Shown here in pieces: positions 22,985 through 35,400 of a stretch of DNA of 64,000 nt. How positions within the stretch are numbered: position 1 is the stretch's first letter; each line of letters opens with the position of its first letter. The notes under the pieces were generated by a model. It saw only the letters and a list, made by a program, of their open reading frames with translations, did not search any database and was not told where the DNA came from. The position numbers were made by a program, and so were the translations under genes. The DNA comes from Mytilisepta virgata (lineage: Eukaryota > Mollusca > Bivalvia > Mytilida > Mytilidae): the NCBI GenBank assembly GCA_028015205.1, contig JAPWFG010000018.1, forward strand, positions 1,302,001 through 1,366,000, given 5' to 3'.

Positions 22985-24268
22985 TTTTGTGTGTCCGCAC
23001 ATTTCATGCAAAGAATGTGCAAGTGCGAATGACATAGATTATAAATTTTGTAAAATTGGGGGTGTCCCCGAGATAGGAATAGTTTAGAAGATTCAGAAAA
23101 CAGGGATGCGATGTCACAGGGAATTGAGCAACACATTGATAAATTTAATAATTTGTTAGATTCTGGCAGTTATGCCAAACAAAAATGTAACCTTCAAACA
23201 GAATAAGAAATATTTTTACGCATATTAGATCCGGAGAAAAATTTAACAAACGCTATACCCGATGATATAAGAAAGTTTTTAATATTAAGGAGAAAAGAGG
23301 CAGGACACAACTGCATGAGAACACATGTGAGTTCCGAAATGACCATGGCCTAAAAACTGTAGTTGTCCAGAAACTCTCACGGCAAAGTCAGTAGATAGCA
23401 TCTTACCTAAGATAAGAACCATTTTTTGGGACATTTGAAGAACTGGGTAATGGCATTCAAGGCTATATAGCGGCAATCCTGCATCGTCTCATGTTCTTAA
23501 AAAGCATCTTCAAGCGGTAACTCCAGAGCAATCGAATGCTAACATAGTTGAGAAACAAGCCACACCTTTAATGTTGGACAAATTAGGAAGGCTCTGCAGG
23601 TACCTATCCTACAAAGTGTTTACAGAAAAGGACGTAACAACTAGGTTTTTATTAGCAAGTTTCTTTGTTTTGCCATTCTGGGAATAGGGGTGGAGACCTT
23701 GGTCAGCTAAAAGCTGAGAATTTTATTTAGTTTACCAGATTCTAACGGCATATTCGTTTCACAACTGTCAGGTAAAAACAGCTTCACTTGACAGCCCAAA
23801 ATTTTTATAATTGAACCGTCATTAGATGAAGATATTTGTCCAATAGAACAATTTTAAAAGGATTATAAACGAATTGCAAACCAGTTAGGTATTAATTTAA
23901 ACGAGGGTCACCAGAGACAAACGTTCAAGGCAAATTGTAAATCAAGCTGTATCTTCATCTTGCATGACGGACAGGTTAAGAATGCATTTAAAGGCAATTA
24001 ATCTTTATCGGGATGAAACTTCTCACAGTAGCAGACGAGGTTGTGCTATTACTTTACGAATGGTAGGTGTGATATTAACCAGCATGTAGGCGGGAAGTCC
24101 AAGGGCATGATTGGCCATTATGCACATATGGGAAAATTAATAGGACCCGCAGGTCCTGCTCAGACGTTGTCATCAGCAGTTAACAATTTAGGACAAGGTT
24201 CTTCTTTGTTAAATATGGTTTGCAAAAATTGTGTAAATTTGAGCAATTTGCAACAATTTAATGGCTGA
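22985..24268 (+). pseudogene. Tyrosine recombinase (YR) of the retrotransposon, multiply frameshifted
   Basis: It begins with a Cys-rich patch (CPHISCKECASANDIDYKFC, 23001-23060). Recombinase pieces follow: LDPEKNLTNAIPDDIRKFLI, VEKQATPLMLDKLGRLCRYL, the first catalytic Arg in GNRGGDLGQLKAE (about 23683), the H-x-x-R box TSHSSRRGCAITL (about 24018-24055), and QHVGGKSKGMIGHYAHMGK (24080-24140) with the third-box His and the nucleophilic Tyr. The expected Trp of HVGW is Gly. Several stops and frame changes lie between the boxes. Confidence 0.78.
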
Positions 24269-24468
24269 CATTGATTGTTATATAAATACATTATTTTATA
24301 CTGGTGGAAACAATTTAAGTTGAGAAAAGTAAATTTTAGTCGTATAATTACATTACTTAAAACAGTGTAGTTATTTTTAGTTATGGTATTGTAAGTATTG
24401 GATATTGAATTTGAGAGTAATAAATTTAGTGTGTAACATCTTTTGTTTCATATTCACCTAAAATTGAA

Positions 24469-24542
24469 CGTTTTATGGTTTGTTGTTCTCCATATCTTAC
24501 ATATGAGAGGTACCATGGTAAACTTGTAATATTCTACTATTA
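24469..24542. repeat. Direct repeat copy 1 at the 3' end of the YR element
   Basis: It shares GGTTTGTTGTTCTCCATATC and ACTTGTAATATTCTACTATTA with 24921-24993, 452 bp away. Position after the recombinase fits B1 of the B1-A2-B2 split-repeat layout. Confidence 0.7.
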
Positions 24543-24920
24543 CAAGTTAACCCTCAGGTGCCTCGATTAGTAAGATAGCGCGGCCTCTCGTGGCCATCTT
24601 CAGTTGATTGGAGTTTGCGATGTAAGGTCACGGTTAATATGGATCAGAAATGTGTGATTTTCAATGTTTTAATCATGTTCCACAATATACACAACAGTGG
24701 TCCAGTGTTTTTTTTTTCACCATATATTAGGCTTCCCGGTATAAAGATCATGTAGGTACAGGCGGAATCATAATACTGGTCTTAGAGGGAAGAAAAAAAA
24801 AAATTAAAAAAAAATAAACACAACGAGACTGTGAGTTGAAAATAATATAGTATACTCTGTTTGATCTAATGCAGTAATAACATGATTAGTATCGAGTTCA
24901 CTTTTACCTCTCATTTTTAC

Positions 24921-24993
24921 CGTTTTACGGTTTGTTGTTCTCCATATCTTACATATGAGAGGTACCAGGGTGAACTTGTAATATTCTACTATT
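24921..24993. repeat. Direct repeat copy 2 at the 3' end of the YR element
   Basis: Nearly identical to 24469-24542, with changes such as CAGGGTGAA for CATGGTAAA. In a Ngaro-type layout this would be B2 and the right end of the element. Confidence 0.7.
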
Positions 24994-25162
24994 AAATATC
25001 AGACTTAAAAGTTGAATCTAATAAACAAACTACCTGAGTTTTTACATTTTGCTAAGATAATAAAATAAAAATAATTATATCTCATTATATCATTAAATTT
25101 CATAATAATTTTTTACTTCTTGAATCGTATGTTAGATATTATTTTCTTTCCAGTCTCCTTTT

Positions 25163-25822
25163 TAGCTCACCTGCCATCACTTGGCGTCCGTCGTCCGTCG
25201 TCCGTAAACTTTCACATATTGATCATCTCATCTAAAACCAATGAGCAAATTTAACCAAACGTTACAGGAATGATGTATGGAAGGTCCTTTACTAAGATTG
25301 CCGAAATTTTTCCGTTCCGCCATAAAACATGGCTGCCAGAGCAGGACATAGTTTAACATTGGACACTATGGGAAAACATGTTAAAGTTCACCTCCTCTGA
25401 AGCTACTTGAGCAAATTTAACCAAACTGTTCTGGAATGATGTATGGAAGGTCCTTTAGAGGGATTGCTCATTTCGTTCGAATGCGACAAACATCATGGCT
25501 GACATCAGGAACATAGTTTAAAATACATGCCTATGGAAAAAACATATTTTGATCATCTCCTCTAAAACTATAATAGCAAATTGAATAAACTGTACTGGAA
25601 TGATGTATGGAAGGTCCTTTAAAAAGTTGGCTCATTATGTTCAAATCTGAGAAAAACATGGCCGCCAGAGGGGAAATACTTTTAACTTTGGACCCTTTGA
25701 GAAAAATATATTTTGATCATCTGCTCTGAAACTTTTGAAGCAAATTCAATCAAAGAATTAATGGAAGTTTGTAGAAGCATTTTGTCAGGTGAGCGATACA
25801 GGCTCAGCCCACTGAGCCGCTA
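25163..25822. repeat. Bivalve interspersed repeat bounded by TAGCTCACCTG / CAGGTGAGC, with ~165-bp internal repeats
   Basis: The left end TAGCTCACCTG and right end CAGGTGAGCGATACAGGCTC are inverted. Inside, three to four diverged units repeat the motif GAATGATGTATGGAAGGTCC followed by AAACATGG(C/T)(T/C)G. It is a well-known repeat in bivalve genomes (recognition from memory). No coding signal. Confidence 0.7.
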
Positions 25823-26201
25823 GTATACTTTTTATAAAGGTGTATCCTGTTTTACTTTTTATAAAGGTGTAAAACGTGAATTAACGAGTGCTAAACTGAT
25901 GAAATGTGCATATCATGCGCATCTCGGTTTTTGATATTTTTGTTCCGTTATATAATTCCACGAATAAACCTTGCAGTATTGGCTCTTACAAATTTTGAAA
26001 CAGCACTAAAGTGTCCATTTGCATAGCTTGTTTGTAAATATTATCTTGAACCGGACAGTTACATGTGTACCACTATGATAACAGATAAAAAGGGAATCAT
26101 ACTGCCTTTATAGTTTATATATAGAATGTAATTGAAGTAAAAACGAAAATATTAAGACAATCAGTTGCATACTTGGTCAAAGCTTTTTTTTAAATATTTT
26201 T

Positions 26202-26207
26202 TTTATT
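26202..26207 (-). terminator. Candidate poly(A) signal of gene 1
   Basis: AATAAA on the minus strand about 115 bp downstream of the gene 1 stop codon. The distance is normal for a short 3' UTR. In DNA this AT-rich the hexamer is common by chance. Confidence 0.4.
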
Positions 26208-26320
26208 CTATAGGAATAACACATATACTAGAATTAAAAGTAATCTAGACTAAAGTTGTATTGTTAGTTGCTCTGTCTGCATACATAGTCACATTTTTTT
26301 TCATTGAGCTTCCAGGAGCT

Positions 26321-26476
26321 TTATACATGAATGATGTCATAAAAATCTTCTGGTGGAATATTATGTGAATTTTTCACATTTCGCATCAAATATTCGTCAA
26401 GATCATCAAAATCGGGGACTTCAATTTCAACAAATTTAGTAATAGCCTCCCCGGGGTTTTTGTGTTGTATCTCTTT
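26321..26476 (-). CDS. Gene 1 last exon: acidic cytoplasmic tail and stop
   Basis: Acceptor TTGCAG, then 51 codons and TAA. The tail is acidic (VPDFDDLDEYLM) and ends PPEDFYDIIHV. YDII fits the YxxPhi endocytic-sorting pattern, and YLM is a second tyrosine. No signalling domain is seen. A minus-strand AATAAA at 26202-26207, about 115 bp past the stop, is a plausible polyadenylation signal. Confidence 0.75.
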   Translation of the reverse strand, partial: KEIQHKNPGEAITKFVEIEVPDFDDLDEYLMRNVKNSHNIPPEDFYDIIHV

Positions 26477-29400
26477 CTGCAAATATATAAAAAATGAATT
26501 AAAATATCTGAAGTGTTCATTTACAGATTTGAGCAGTAATGATTTTAAACCAATACTCCACCGTACAAGTACAATTTGAGTCCATTTGAAGTTAGGTAAA
26601 TAAAACAATGAAAATAAAAATGATACATTGCATTTTGTTATATTTGGTCAACGCGAGAAATTAGAAATCTGGAAGACCTCTGTTTGACTGTCAAATCTAA
26701 ACAATATGTTGTGAAGTTTTGAAATTATCCTTTATGTCTGACAAATATATTGCCCTTTCTGTTTAAAATTTGTGATTTTTTCCGATATTTCTCTTTCATA
26801 AAACGGCTTGTTTTATATATTTTTTACGGACACTTCACATCCTTTCATAAATTTGTGATCTATATCTTCTAGTAGATAAGTTACTCGGAAGTTACACTAA
26901 ATGTGTACTTTAGAGGTAAAGGACTGGCGTTTTGTAAAATTTGAAACATTTTACCAAAAATCGTCCATTTTCTTCAATAAACCGTCTCCCGCCTATAATC
27001 TGTATCATACGTAAGAAAATCACAGCACTGGCAAAAGACCCGATGATAGCACTTATTGTGGTAAAAAGAATTCCTGTAGAACACAAAATATTTACACGAT
27101 AATACAATACAATAAAACTTGGTTAAACATATTCAAAAACGGAACATTGTTCGGTGCCCCTGTTACAACGGCAATTTGTTGTATATCAAACTTTGATATT
27201 TCCATATTAAAGTTCGTCGTGACATGAATTTTACAGCTAGTCCTAAGCTATTAATATAAAAATGAGATTTTTAGTCGTGGTTGCAAACTTAAAAAATTAA
27301 CTTTACAAACTTTTTTGTTCTGTGGGAATGAAATATTGTTCCTTATGTTTGAACAATAAACAAATTATATGAAGTTTCTATTTCACGAAAGAGATTAGAT
27401 ATATTATTTTCCAGGTTTGACACGAATTAATATAATCTCATCATTTAATTTATCATTTAATTATGTTGTCAACATTTTCAGCCTATAACATAACTGATGA
27501 GTCAGCATTTAGGGAAATGTGCACATCTTGTGCATCACAATTTGCATCAAATAAAGTGCGTTCCTCTCCGAGCAACTGGTGTCACCTAATTAACTAATTA
27601 ATGATTTGTACAGTGTTGTCAAATAGTTGTTCAAATTCACTTTGGGTTGCTCGTTTCTTTTCCTTTTGTTTATAAATTTGTAATAAATTGTTTTTTTTTT
27701 TGTACTTTGAGTTAGGCATTTTCCTCTGATTTGTCACTGATACATTTTTATGATATTTAAGTGAATTCATTAACAAGCAGAACTGACCGTCTATAGTTGG
27801 TTTTGGTTTTGATGGCATAACACGATACGTGGTTGTGTCAACTAATTCTAAAATATCGAAAAAGAACAAATATTAATCAATAATTATAGAACAAGAAGAC
27901 TTTACGTCGTTATTGTAAATAAACATATTATATACTGTATGTTTATCTTTTCATTGACATTGTAATTTAAAGTTAATTGGCTTTGAATAACAAGTGTAAA
28001 CATGTTTGAATTGTAACATTATTAACAAGCGTTATCAATTGACCAATGACGTGTGGATTTTTTCCCCAGTTATTTATGGTTTCCTAAGTGCGTTAGAATG
28101 CATTTTGGGTAAGGTAAATTGAGAACTCTATTTTTGCTCGTGCTTTTTTATATTACAACCTTCTTTGGGTTTATTACATCGGTTTTGAATATTGTAGGCC
28201 TTGAGCATCACAGATGAGTTGAAATATGCACATCTTGTGCATTAAAATTGATTTCACGGAATATTTATTAGTCGATACCTCTGCTGGTTGACCCAAAGGT
28301 CCGCATGGTATCTCCCGCTCAATTCATACTAGAATGAAATCAATATTTAAAATTTGCTGTTAAAACATGAAAAACTTTGCCATTAGTCAACCCAACGTTA
28401 GACTATGAGACATAAGAAATATAGGTAGCAAGTGAGTAACGCTTCTATTACATTTCAAAGTTCTGTATCGTATCTTTGGCTTAGTTTAAGAAGAATCCAA
28501 ATTCAATTTGTTCGCTTAGTATATAATTAGTCAACACATTTTAAGATGAAAGACGTAGGTTCATGAATAGCGCCTTATTCTGCTTTATTTTTTTCCTTAA
28601 TTTTAATTAAAAAAGAACCATTATTTAGGTTATTCACTTAACTTTCTGTGGTTTAGCACAATCACACTAAATTCTTACATATATACACACAATGTATTTG
28701 TCCTGTGGGAGGTTTTAACTGTTGATGACGAAAGTAAACAAAATACACTAAAGTCAACAGTATGTCATCGCCATATTGGTCCATATTGGTCAGAATTTTT
28801 ATATTCACTTACATTACAATTATTTGTCTATATAGTAGCTATACACACAATTTATATAATAAAAATAACTCTCCTTTGTTTGTTTTCTTGCTTTTTTACG
28901 TTCATATTGTATAGTTGTGTCAACTGATTCTATTATTTGAAACACAAAATGATTAAATAATATTTGAGTTTGAAAAATATAATAAATACATCAGGAAATC
29001 CATGATACATTTATTAATAATTTGGCATTAACTAGAAACCATATGTTTAGTTAATCAATTGTTTGGATGGAAACGGGGAATGTGTCAAATAGACAACAAC
29101 TCGTCCAAAGAGCAGAAAACAGCTCAAGGCTATCACTGGGTCTTCAACGCAGCGAGAAAATCCCCCAGAGGCGGGCTTCAGCTGGCCCCTAAACAATAAT
29201 GCATACTAGTTTAGCAAATATAATAAATAAACTCCGAAACATAAAAATGAACCAAAAAACAGACAAGACTAACAAAGGCTAGAGGTTCCTGACTTGGGCC
29301 AGGCGCAAAAATGCGGCGGGGTTAAACATGTGTTGTGAGATCTCAACCTTCTTCCTATACCTCTAGCCAATGTAATTCACAATGATGCATAATTTCTGCA

Positions 29401-32400
29401 TTCATATATGCAACATAATCTGTGGAATTTTATATATTTTTTGGGCGTGTAGCACATACCAATATAGCTTTTAATCAAGATCTTTTAAACTTGGCTTATG
29501 GTCATAATGAAGGAGTATGATGTCATTTGAATAATAGTGTCCAGATTTTTATTTTTTCATAGTCATTTTTGTGTTATTAACTCGTCCTACAGCTTTTAAC
29601 CTTTTGAGAGTGTTTAGACACATGAGATGTGTATGAAGGCGTTGTATGCCATTTAGAGGAAACTCCTAGATTATTCATGTTATGGAACTTTGTCAATTTC
29701 ACAAAAAAATGGAATCCCCCAATAATTTATATTAAATACATTTTATTTATGTTTGGTGTTGCATGTCACATTAATTCTGCCACTTGCCCGGTGTATTGAT
29801 TGGATATTGCATACAATACCTTTCATACTTATTAAACGCATCTTTGCATATTTGGCTCATTTATGTCAAATATTTTACATTCACAAAATCAAAACCACTT
29901 TGCCTTTGCCTTGTATTTCTATCTTTTTCCATAATTTAATTGTAGATTTATATTATAACACTTACCCTGTGTGGTTGATCGAATCACATCTGAAAATCGA
30001 GATTTCACTGTTGTGTCCACTGAAAGTACAATTTGAAAAAAACATCAGTAATTCTATAGATAGAAAAACATAATAAAACAATATTTTAGAGATCCATATC
30101 ATCAGTAATAAAAAAACATCAGGAAAAATCAACAATAAAATACCGGCCATTTGTCGACATAATCATCAGACAAAAAAAAATGAGAGAAAGAAAAGCAACA
30201 GACAAAGGAGGGTTTGATTTGGTATTGACTCGTAGCACTGGTGGAGTTAAACTGGTTTTATAAGTACCATTTAATTTAGGAATTTAAGTCTCCACCTGTT
30301 GCTCCTTTTTCCATCACCTATTCGGAGCAGAACAACTAATTAGCCATAAATGAATGAAGCATATTTTTTTCCATACAAATTGGTACCATATTGTATCGTA
30401 TTTTATATCGCGTAATTGAACGTAATTTTTACATAGATTTGTTGAAATTGTACGACGGTAAGTTCACGGAATTCGATGAAATTACTAACTCGACCTAAAA
30501 TAAATCTTTATCACTATATTCGATGAAGTCTTGGTTTTAAAAAATGGTAACGGAAGGGAATACATAATGGTAATCCATATAAACAGTACATATATGCATT
30601 TCGCACTATATAATTTCAGGCCAGAGGTGCACTGCTCGAGATAATTATAAAGTAATTCTTTGACAAAAACCGTGCAATATTTCAAAAGGTACTTAAACAT
30701 TTATTAGATGAATACTCTATCCAAATTTATGACCGCAAAGTAATTTTGGTTACCCGTTGATACAAATCTTTCAATCACTATTGTTTTTTTCTGTTGAATC
30801 TGCAGAATGAGAATGAATGTGTAAACGTTTTTTGAAATTGTTAATTTGACTCTAAATAAAGTCTTCTTAAAGGTAGATATACTGGGTATGCGAATAACAC
30901 TGCGGTCCACTTCTGAACAGTGGCTCCTCGTGAATCATTTCATGTTAGAAAAAAAAATACAGAAAATATCAGTACCTTTAGCTCTTTGGATTTTTGGATG
31001 TTTTTTGTATGAGGAGATGAAATTTTAGTGAGGAACACATTCTTTTAACTAAGGAATTGCAATATGAAAACAATGCATTTTCAGCATTTTTGCAAAATGA
31101 AGAGGCAAAGAAATATTTTAATTTACATAGTCCAGAATTTGGAACGGCGAAAGATCAATTTGGTGTGGCCTTATTGTAGATTTGTATCATAAAATTTACC
31201 CGTTTTGGTTGATCTGATTGCTTCTGAAGATCCTGACTCTACTGTTGTGTCCATTGAATCTATTATTTGCAATAAAATGATTCTATAGTTTTCACAAAAC
31301 TAAATAAAAGCTATATTTTAGAGATCCGTAACATAGACGATAAAACAGACAAAAGGAAAAATCCATATAACCATCAGACAAAAAAGGAGAAAAAAAGCTC
31401 ATGACACAAACATATAATCAATGGAGGGCTTGGTATCGACTCCTAGCAGTCGTGTAGATGAACTTTTTTTTTATTTACCATTAATATATTTTTAGATCAC
31501 CCAGGAGTTTGGGTCTGCACTTGTTACTCTTTATGTCACGACGGTAACTGACCAATAATAAAAGTGGAAAATTACTGTTAGTATATATTTACAGTATATA
31601 TGCATTTATCACAAGCTATATCTAGACCAGATCTGCACTTTTCGAGGAACGTTTAAGCATATATAACGTAGTTTTAAGGCATGTGCTGTAGACTATTTAA
31701 AATGGTGCTTTATTGTTATTAATACTCTATTTCATGTATGAATGCGAAGTAATTTTGGTTACCTGTTGATGTAAATCTTTCCATAACTGTAGTTTTTTCA
31801 GTTGAATCTACAAAATGAGAATCAATCTATATAATTCTTTGAAAAAAGGTCAATACGACTCCAAAACAGTCCTTTCTAAAGGTCGTTCTACTGTTTGCGA
31901 ATGCATATGTTTTCAACTCCTGTGGTGGCGTTTCATAGTAATTGTATGGTAAAAGTAAAATTCCAGAAATTTATTTTTAAATATCAGATCGATGCACCAC
32001 ATATATCTAAAAAAGTGCTAAAGAGTAGCAGCAATCCTGACCTACTATTTAATATGCATTTAAAAATTTTAAGAAGGATATGAAATAAGCACCATTAAGA
32101 CAACCTTCTAAAATTTAGGAAGAGATTGATCACGTCGTTTTTTGTATTTTTTTTTCAAACATGTTTGAAGGCAATGACCTGTCAATAGATTGATGAAAAT
32201 ATCTTAAAAAGAGTAAACGTCTGCTGTAAGATTCCTAGATTATTGGGAAGAACTCTATTTTCATGGTAAAATCTGCATATGTTTTAAAATGCTTGTACTA
32301 GTTTTTCTCATGGTTCAGTCTCATTGATAAGAAACTTCAGAAGGTTCATGCGACGTTCTAAATTCCAAATTCGAGATTCAACAAAGAAAGCCCGGAAAGA

Positions 32401-35400
32401 TCATGCAAGATTCGAAATCCCAAATTCGAGATTCAAGATATAAAGTTTGAAATTCTAAATCCGACATTCGATATCTGAAATTTGATATTTGAGATTAGAA
32501 ATTCAACACCTAGAATAAAAATTCAGAGGAAAGCCATCACAAAGTCTGTTTTGAAGACTAAAGTAGAAAAATGTAAACAGGATGTCTCACTTTTGCATTC
32601 ATTTCTTGTATTTCTTTACAAATTAGCAGAGCATGGCGTTTAGTTGATGAGTAAGAAAGTAAATGATGGATAAATTTCCCTAACACATCATACACGTAAT
32701 ATTTGTCCGGACCATTGAATGGATTTCCACCATCCGCTTTTTAGCGATGCTGTTAACACATATAGAAAAAAGTGTCCGAAAAGCTACTTGAAGATTATAC
32801 TAGTTTGACGCTATCACAAAAAATAATTGACAAAATAAAATAAACTCATAACTGATACTTCAAATCCATAATGGATAGTTTCTCAGTTTTTATTAGAATG
32901 TGTTACATTTTTGACTATTTGGACATAACTTAAACTTTAGATGGTTCGGGTACTAGAACATTTATTTAGTTTCAAGTATCTCGGACCAAACATTATAGTT
33001 TATTGCCCTAATACCCATTGGATGTCTGTCTATTAATGACCGGCAAATAGTTTGATGTTTAAAAATTAAAAAAAAATATAGTAGAATTGTTCCTAATTTA
33101 GTATATATAGAAAAACATACTGAGGTATAATTAAACACATACTTTGTAAGGATCTACAATTGTTCATGGCAGATATCCATTCACTGGTGCCGTGGCCACC
33201 ACCAGCTGTCATTACATTGATTTCTACACCAAGACGTCTGTAATTAATAACCCAGGACTCTAGCCCAAGATTATCTGATGTGCATCCGAACAAAGCATCA
33301 AAATACCTGTGTAGTTTTGTAGAGTATTATCATAGTAAACGGTAAGAAAGAATATGTTTGATATATTATTTTAGCTTCCAAAATCGACCCAATGATTTTA
33401 GAAAATATTTTATACATTTGACAAAATGAAAACACTTTGATAATTGAAATAAATTCAATATTCAATATTAAATGACAGATTTTTTTTATATTTACCAAGA
33501 GAATTAAAAAATCTTAATTATACATTAAAGAAATCCGTTTCAGATTATTTCATGCGCATTTTGGATGTTTCGCTAACTTGATAAAATGGATATTAGATTC
33601 CATGTTTTTCTATATTAAAAGTCCTCTCACAGTACACATGCATCACAGTGATTCCAATATAGAAAGTGACAAAGCAAAAATTAGTGAAAAGTAGAAAGTG
33701 AAATTTTATGAAACAAAGTCAAATATCCACGTTTCTCAATTGTTTCTATGAATATGCCCATTGAACATGGCAAGTTGAATGTCAAGACATAAGACGTCAG
33801 TTTTAATTCTTTCAAGTCGGTGTCATTCTGTTAAACATATGTAAGATGACCTCACAATTAAGTCATTTACAGGAAAAATAACGATAATAACATGAATAAT
33901 AATTAAGGAGTTTTGCATTTTCTGCTCTTTTCTCTGATGGTGACGTTTCCTTTCTTTTTCAAGAAAACAAGACTTCGATCAAAAGCGGCACACAGGTTTC
34001 TCCATAGATTTACTTTGGCTTTTGAAGAAAATTTTCTTTTTATCTCGGTGAATATGTTTTCATCTTCCGATCAAGAAAGTTATAGCCTATGCAATTGTTA
34101 ACATGATAACATGGATATGATTATCATATTTTGTTTCTTTTTGTATCGCCGGCGCATTGCATTTTCATATTACTTTTTGTCATGAAAAAAAGCGTATTTT
34201 CCGCCATTTTATTTTTATATCACCAGAGTGTTTCCTGCAAACACGAAGATATTGTGTCTCATCCTTCCGTTCACAGCCATCGTGACTTTACAAAGTGTTA
34301 CTCTCGACGATATCCTTCTATCCCGAATCTCTTGTTACATTAGCTTTATATGATTTTTCCGAGCTACATCTTTGTTCAGAATATGCGATGTTCTTCCAAT
34401 TTCAATCAAACGACTAATGTATCGTGTGTCAGTTAGGCGTGTAAATTCTACTGGGTCACATCGAAAGATTCAATGCTGATATCATTAAACCTTAACACAT
34501 GACATGAGGCAAGCTCCTTTGACCTTGCTGTTCGTATAACAAACTTAATGTGCAGGTCAGCTGTGCTATAACTTCCTAATGTATACTGGACAGTTCATAA
34601 GTCATATGTGAATTAACAAACTATATGAAAAAAACCACAGAAGGTCAACTTTTACAGATTCTATTGCTACTAAAGAAATGTTTTTATTTTCCTCATTTTG
34701 TTAGAATTATCAAGAAGTGGATTATTAGATATATTACCGGATATATAAACCTAGATATATAGACCCTTGCAAATTTTTGCAGTACCATTAAAACAATAAA
34801 TTTAACTAAATTATTTTTTATAATATCTCCAAATGACTGACAGGCGACAGCTGTTTCTATGTGGTGGCAATAAAAGATACTGAAACTTTAATATGGATTA
34901 AGAAAGAATCTTAGCTAGGAATATATGAAATGTAATGGTATAAAACATTGTAAAATTCAGGGCAAATATATAAAACAACATTTTTTCTAAAGTATCTTAT
35001 CAAAATTATTGTATAGACAATTTTATTGTCTGATGTCAAATTATAAAGTTTTTTTCAACTGGGTATTTCCCTTCTGTTCTGCATCCTGAAGTAAAAAAAA
35101 TATATAAAAAAAAACATTATATTGATTTACTCAAAGGTTTTTGCATCTTTAAATCAACTAGCAATCAATACAATATGAATTAAAACTTAAGTATCATTCA
35201 GGAAAGTTTTTAAAATTAGTTAAATATGAATTAATCACAATATTGCACAGTAAATTATAATTTCAATAACTTTTGATCATCTCTTAAAACCGACAGAAAA
35301 CTAAAATACATCATATAACACAGTTTCAATATATAAAATTACTCGTGTGGTAAAAAACCTGCAAGTTGCGTTCTAAAAATGATTAGTACCCACACGAAAG

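Larger units (their letters stand above)
21480..24995 (+). mobile_element. Ngaro/DIRS-type tyrosine-recombinase retrotransposon, 5'-truncated and decayed
   Basis: The order on the plus strand is RNase H (21500-22031), SGNH hydrolase (22270-22822), tyrosine recombinase (22985-24268) and a pair of ~74-bp direct repeats (24469-24542 and 24921-24993). This is the layout of Ngaro-type elements, which end in split direct repeats rather than LTRs. gag and the RT palm are absent on the left, so the copy is truncated. Multiple stops and frame changes show it cannot move by itself. Confidence 0.75.
29950..31870. repeat. Diverged tandem duplication carrying gene 1 stalk exons
   Basis: Block 29950-30910 matches block 31180-31870 in order: a D-T-T-V exon, TTAGAGATCC(A/G)TA, a GGAGGG..TTGGTAT repeat segment, then the T-E-K exon with GTTACC(C/T)GTTGAT. 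Spacers differ in length. It produced the paired stalk exons of gene 1. Confidence 0.7.

Noticed and set aside
22864..23136. 90-codon minus-strand Cys-rich frame
   Set aside because: It is antisense to the N-terminal part of the decayed tyrosine recombinase.
29753..30073. 106-codon plus-strand frame as a gene
   Set aside because: It overlaps a splice-bounded stalk exon of gene 1 on the other strand, and its composition is that of AT-rich noncoding DNA.
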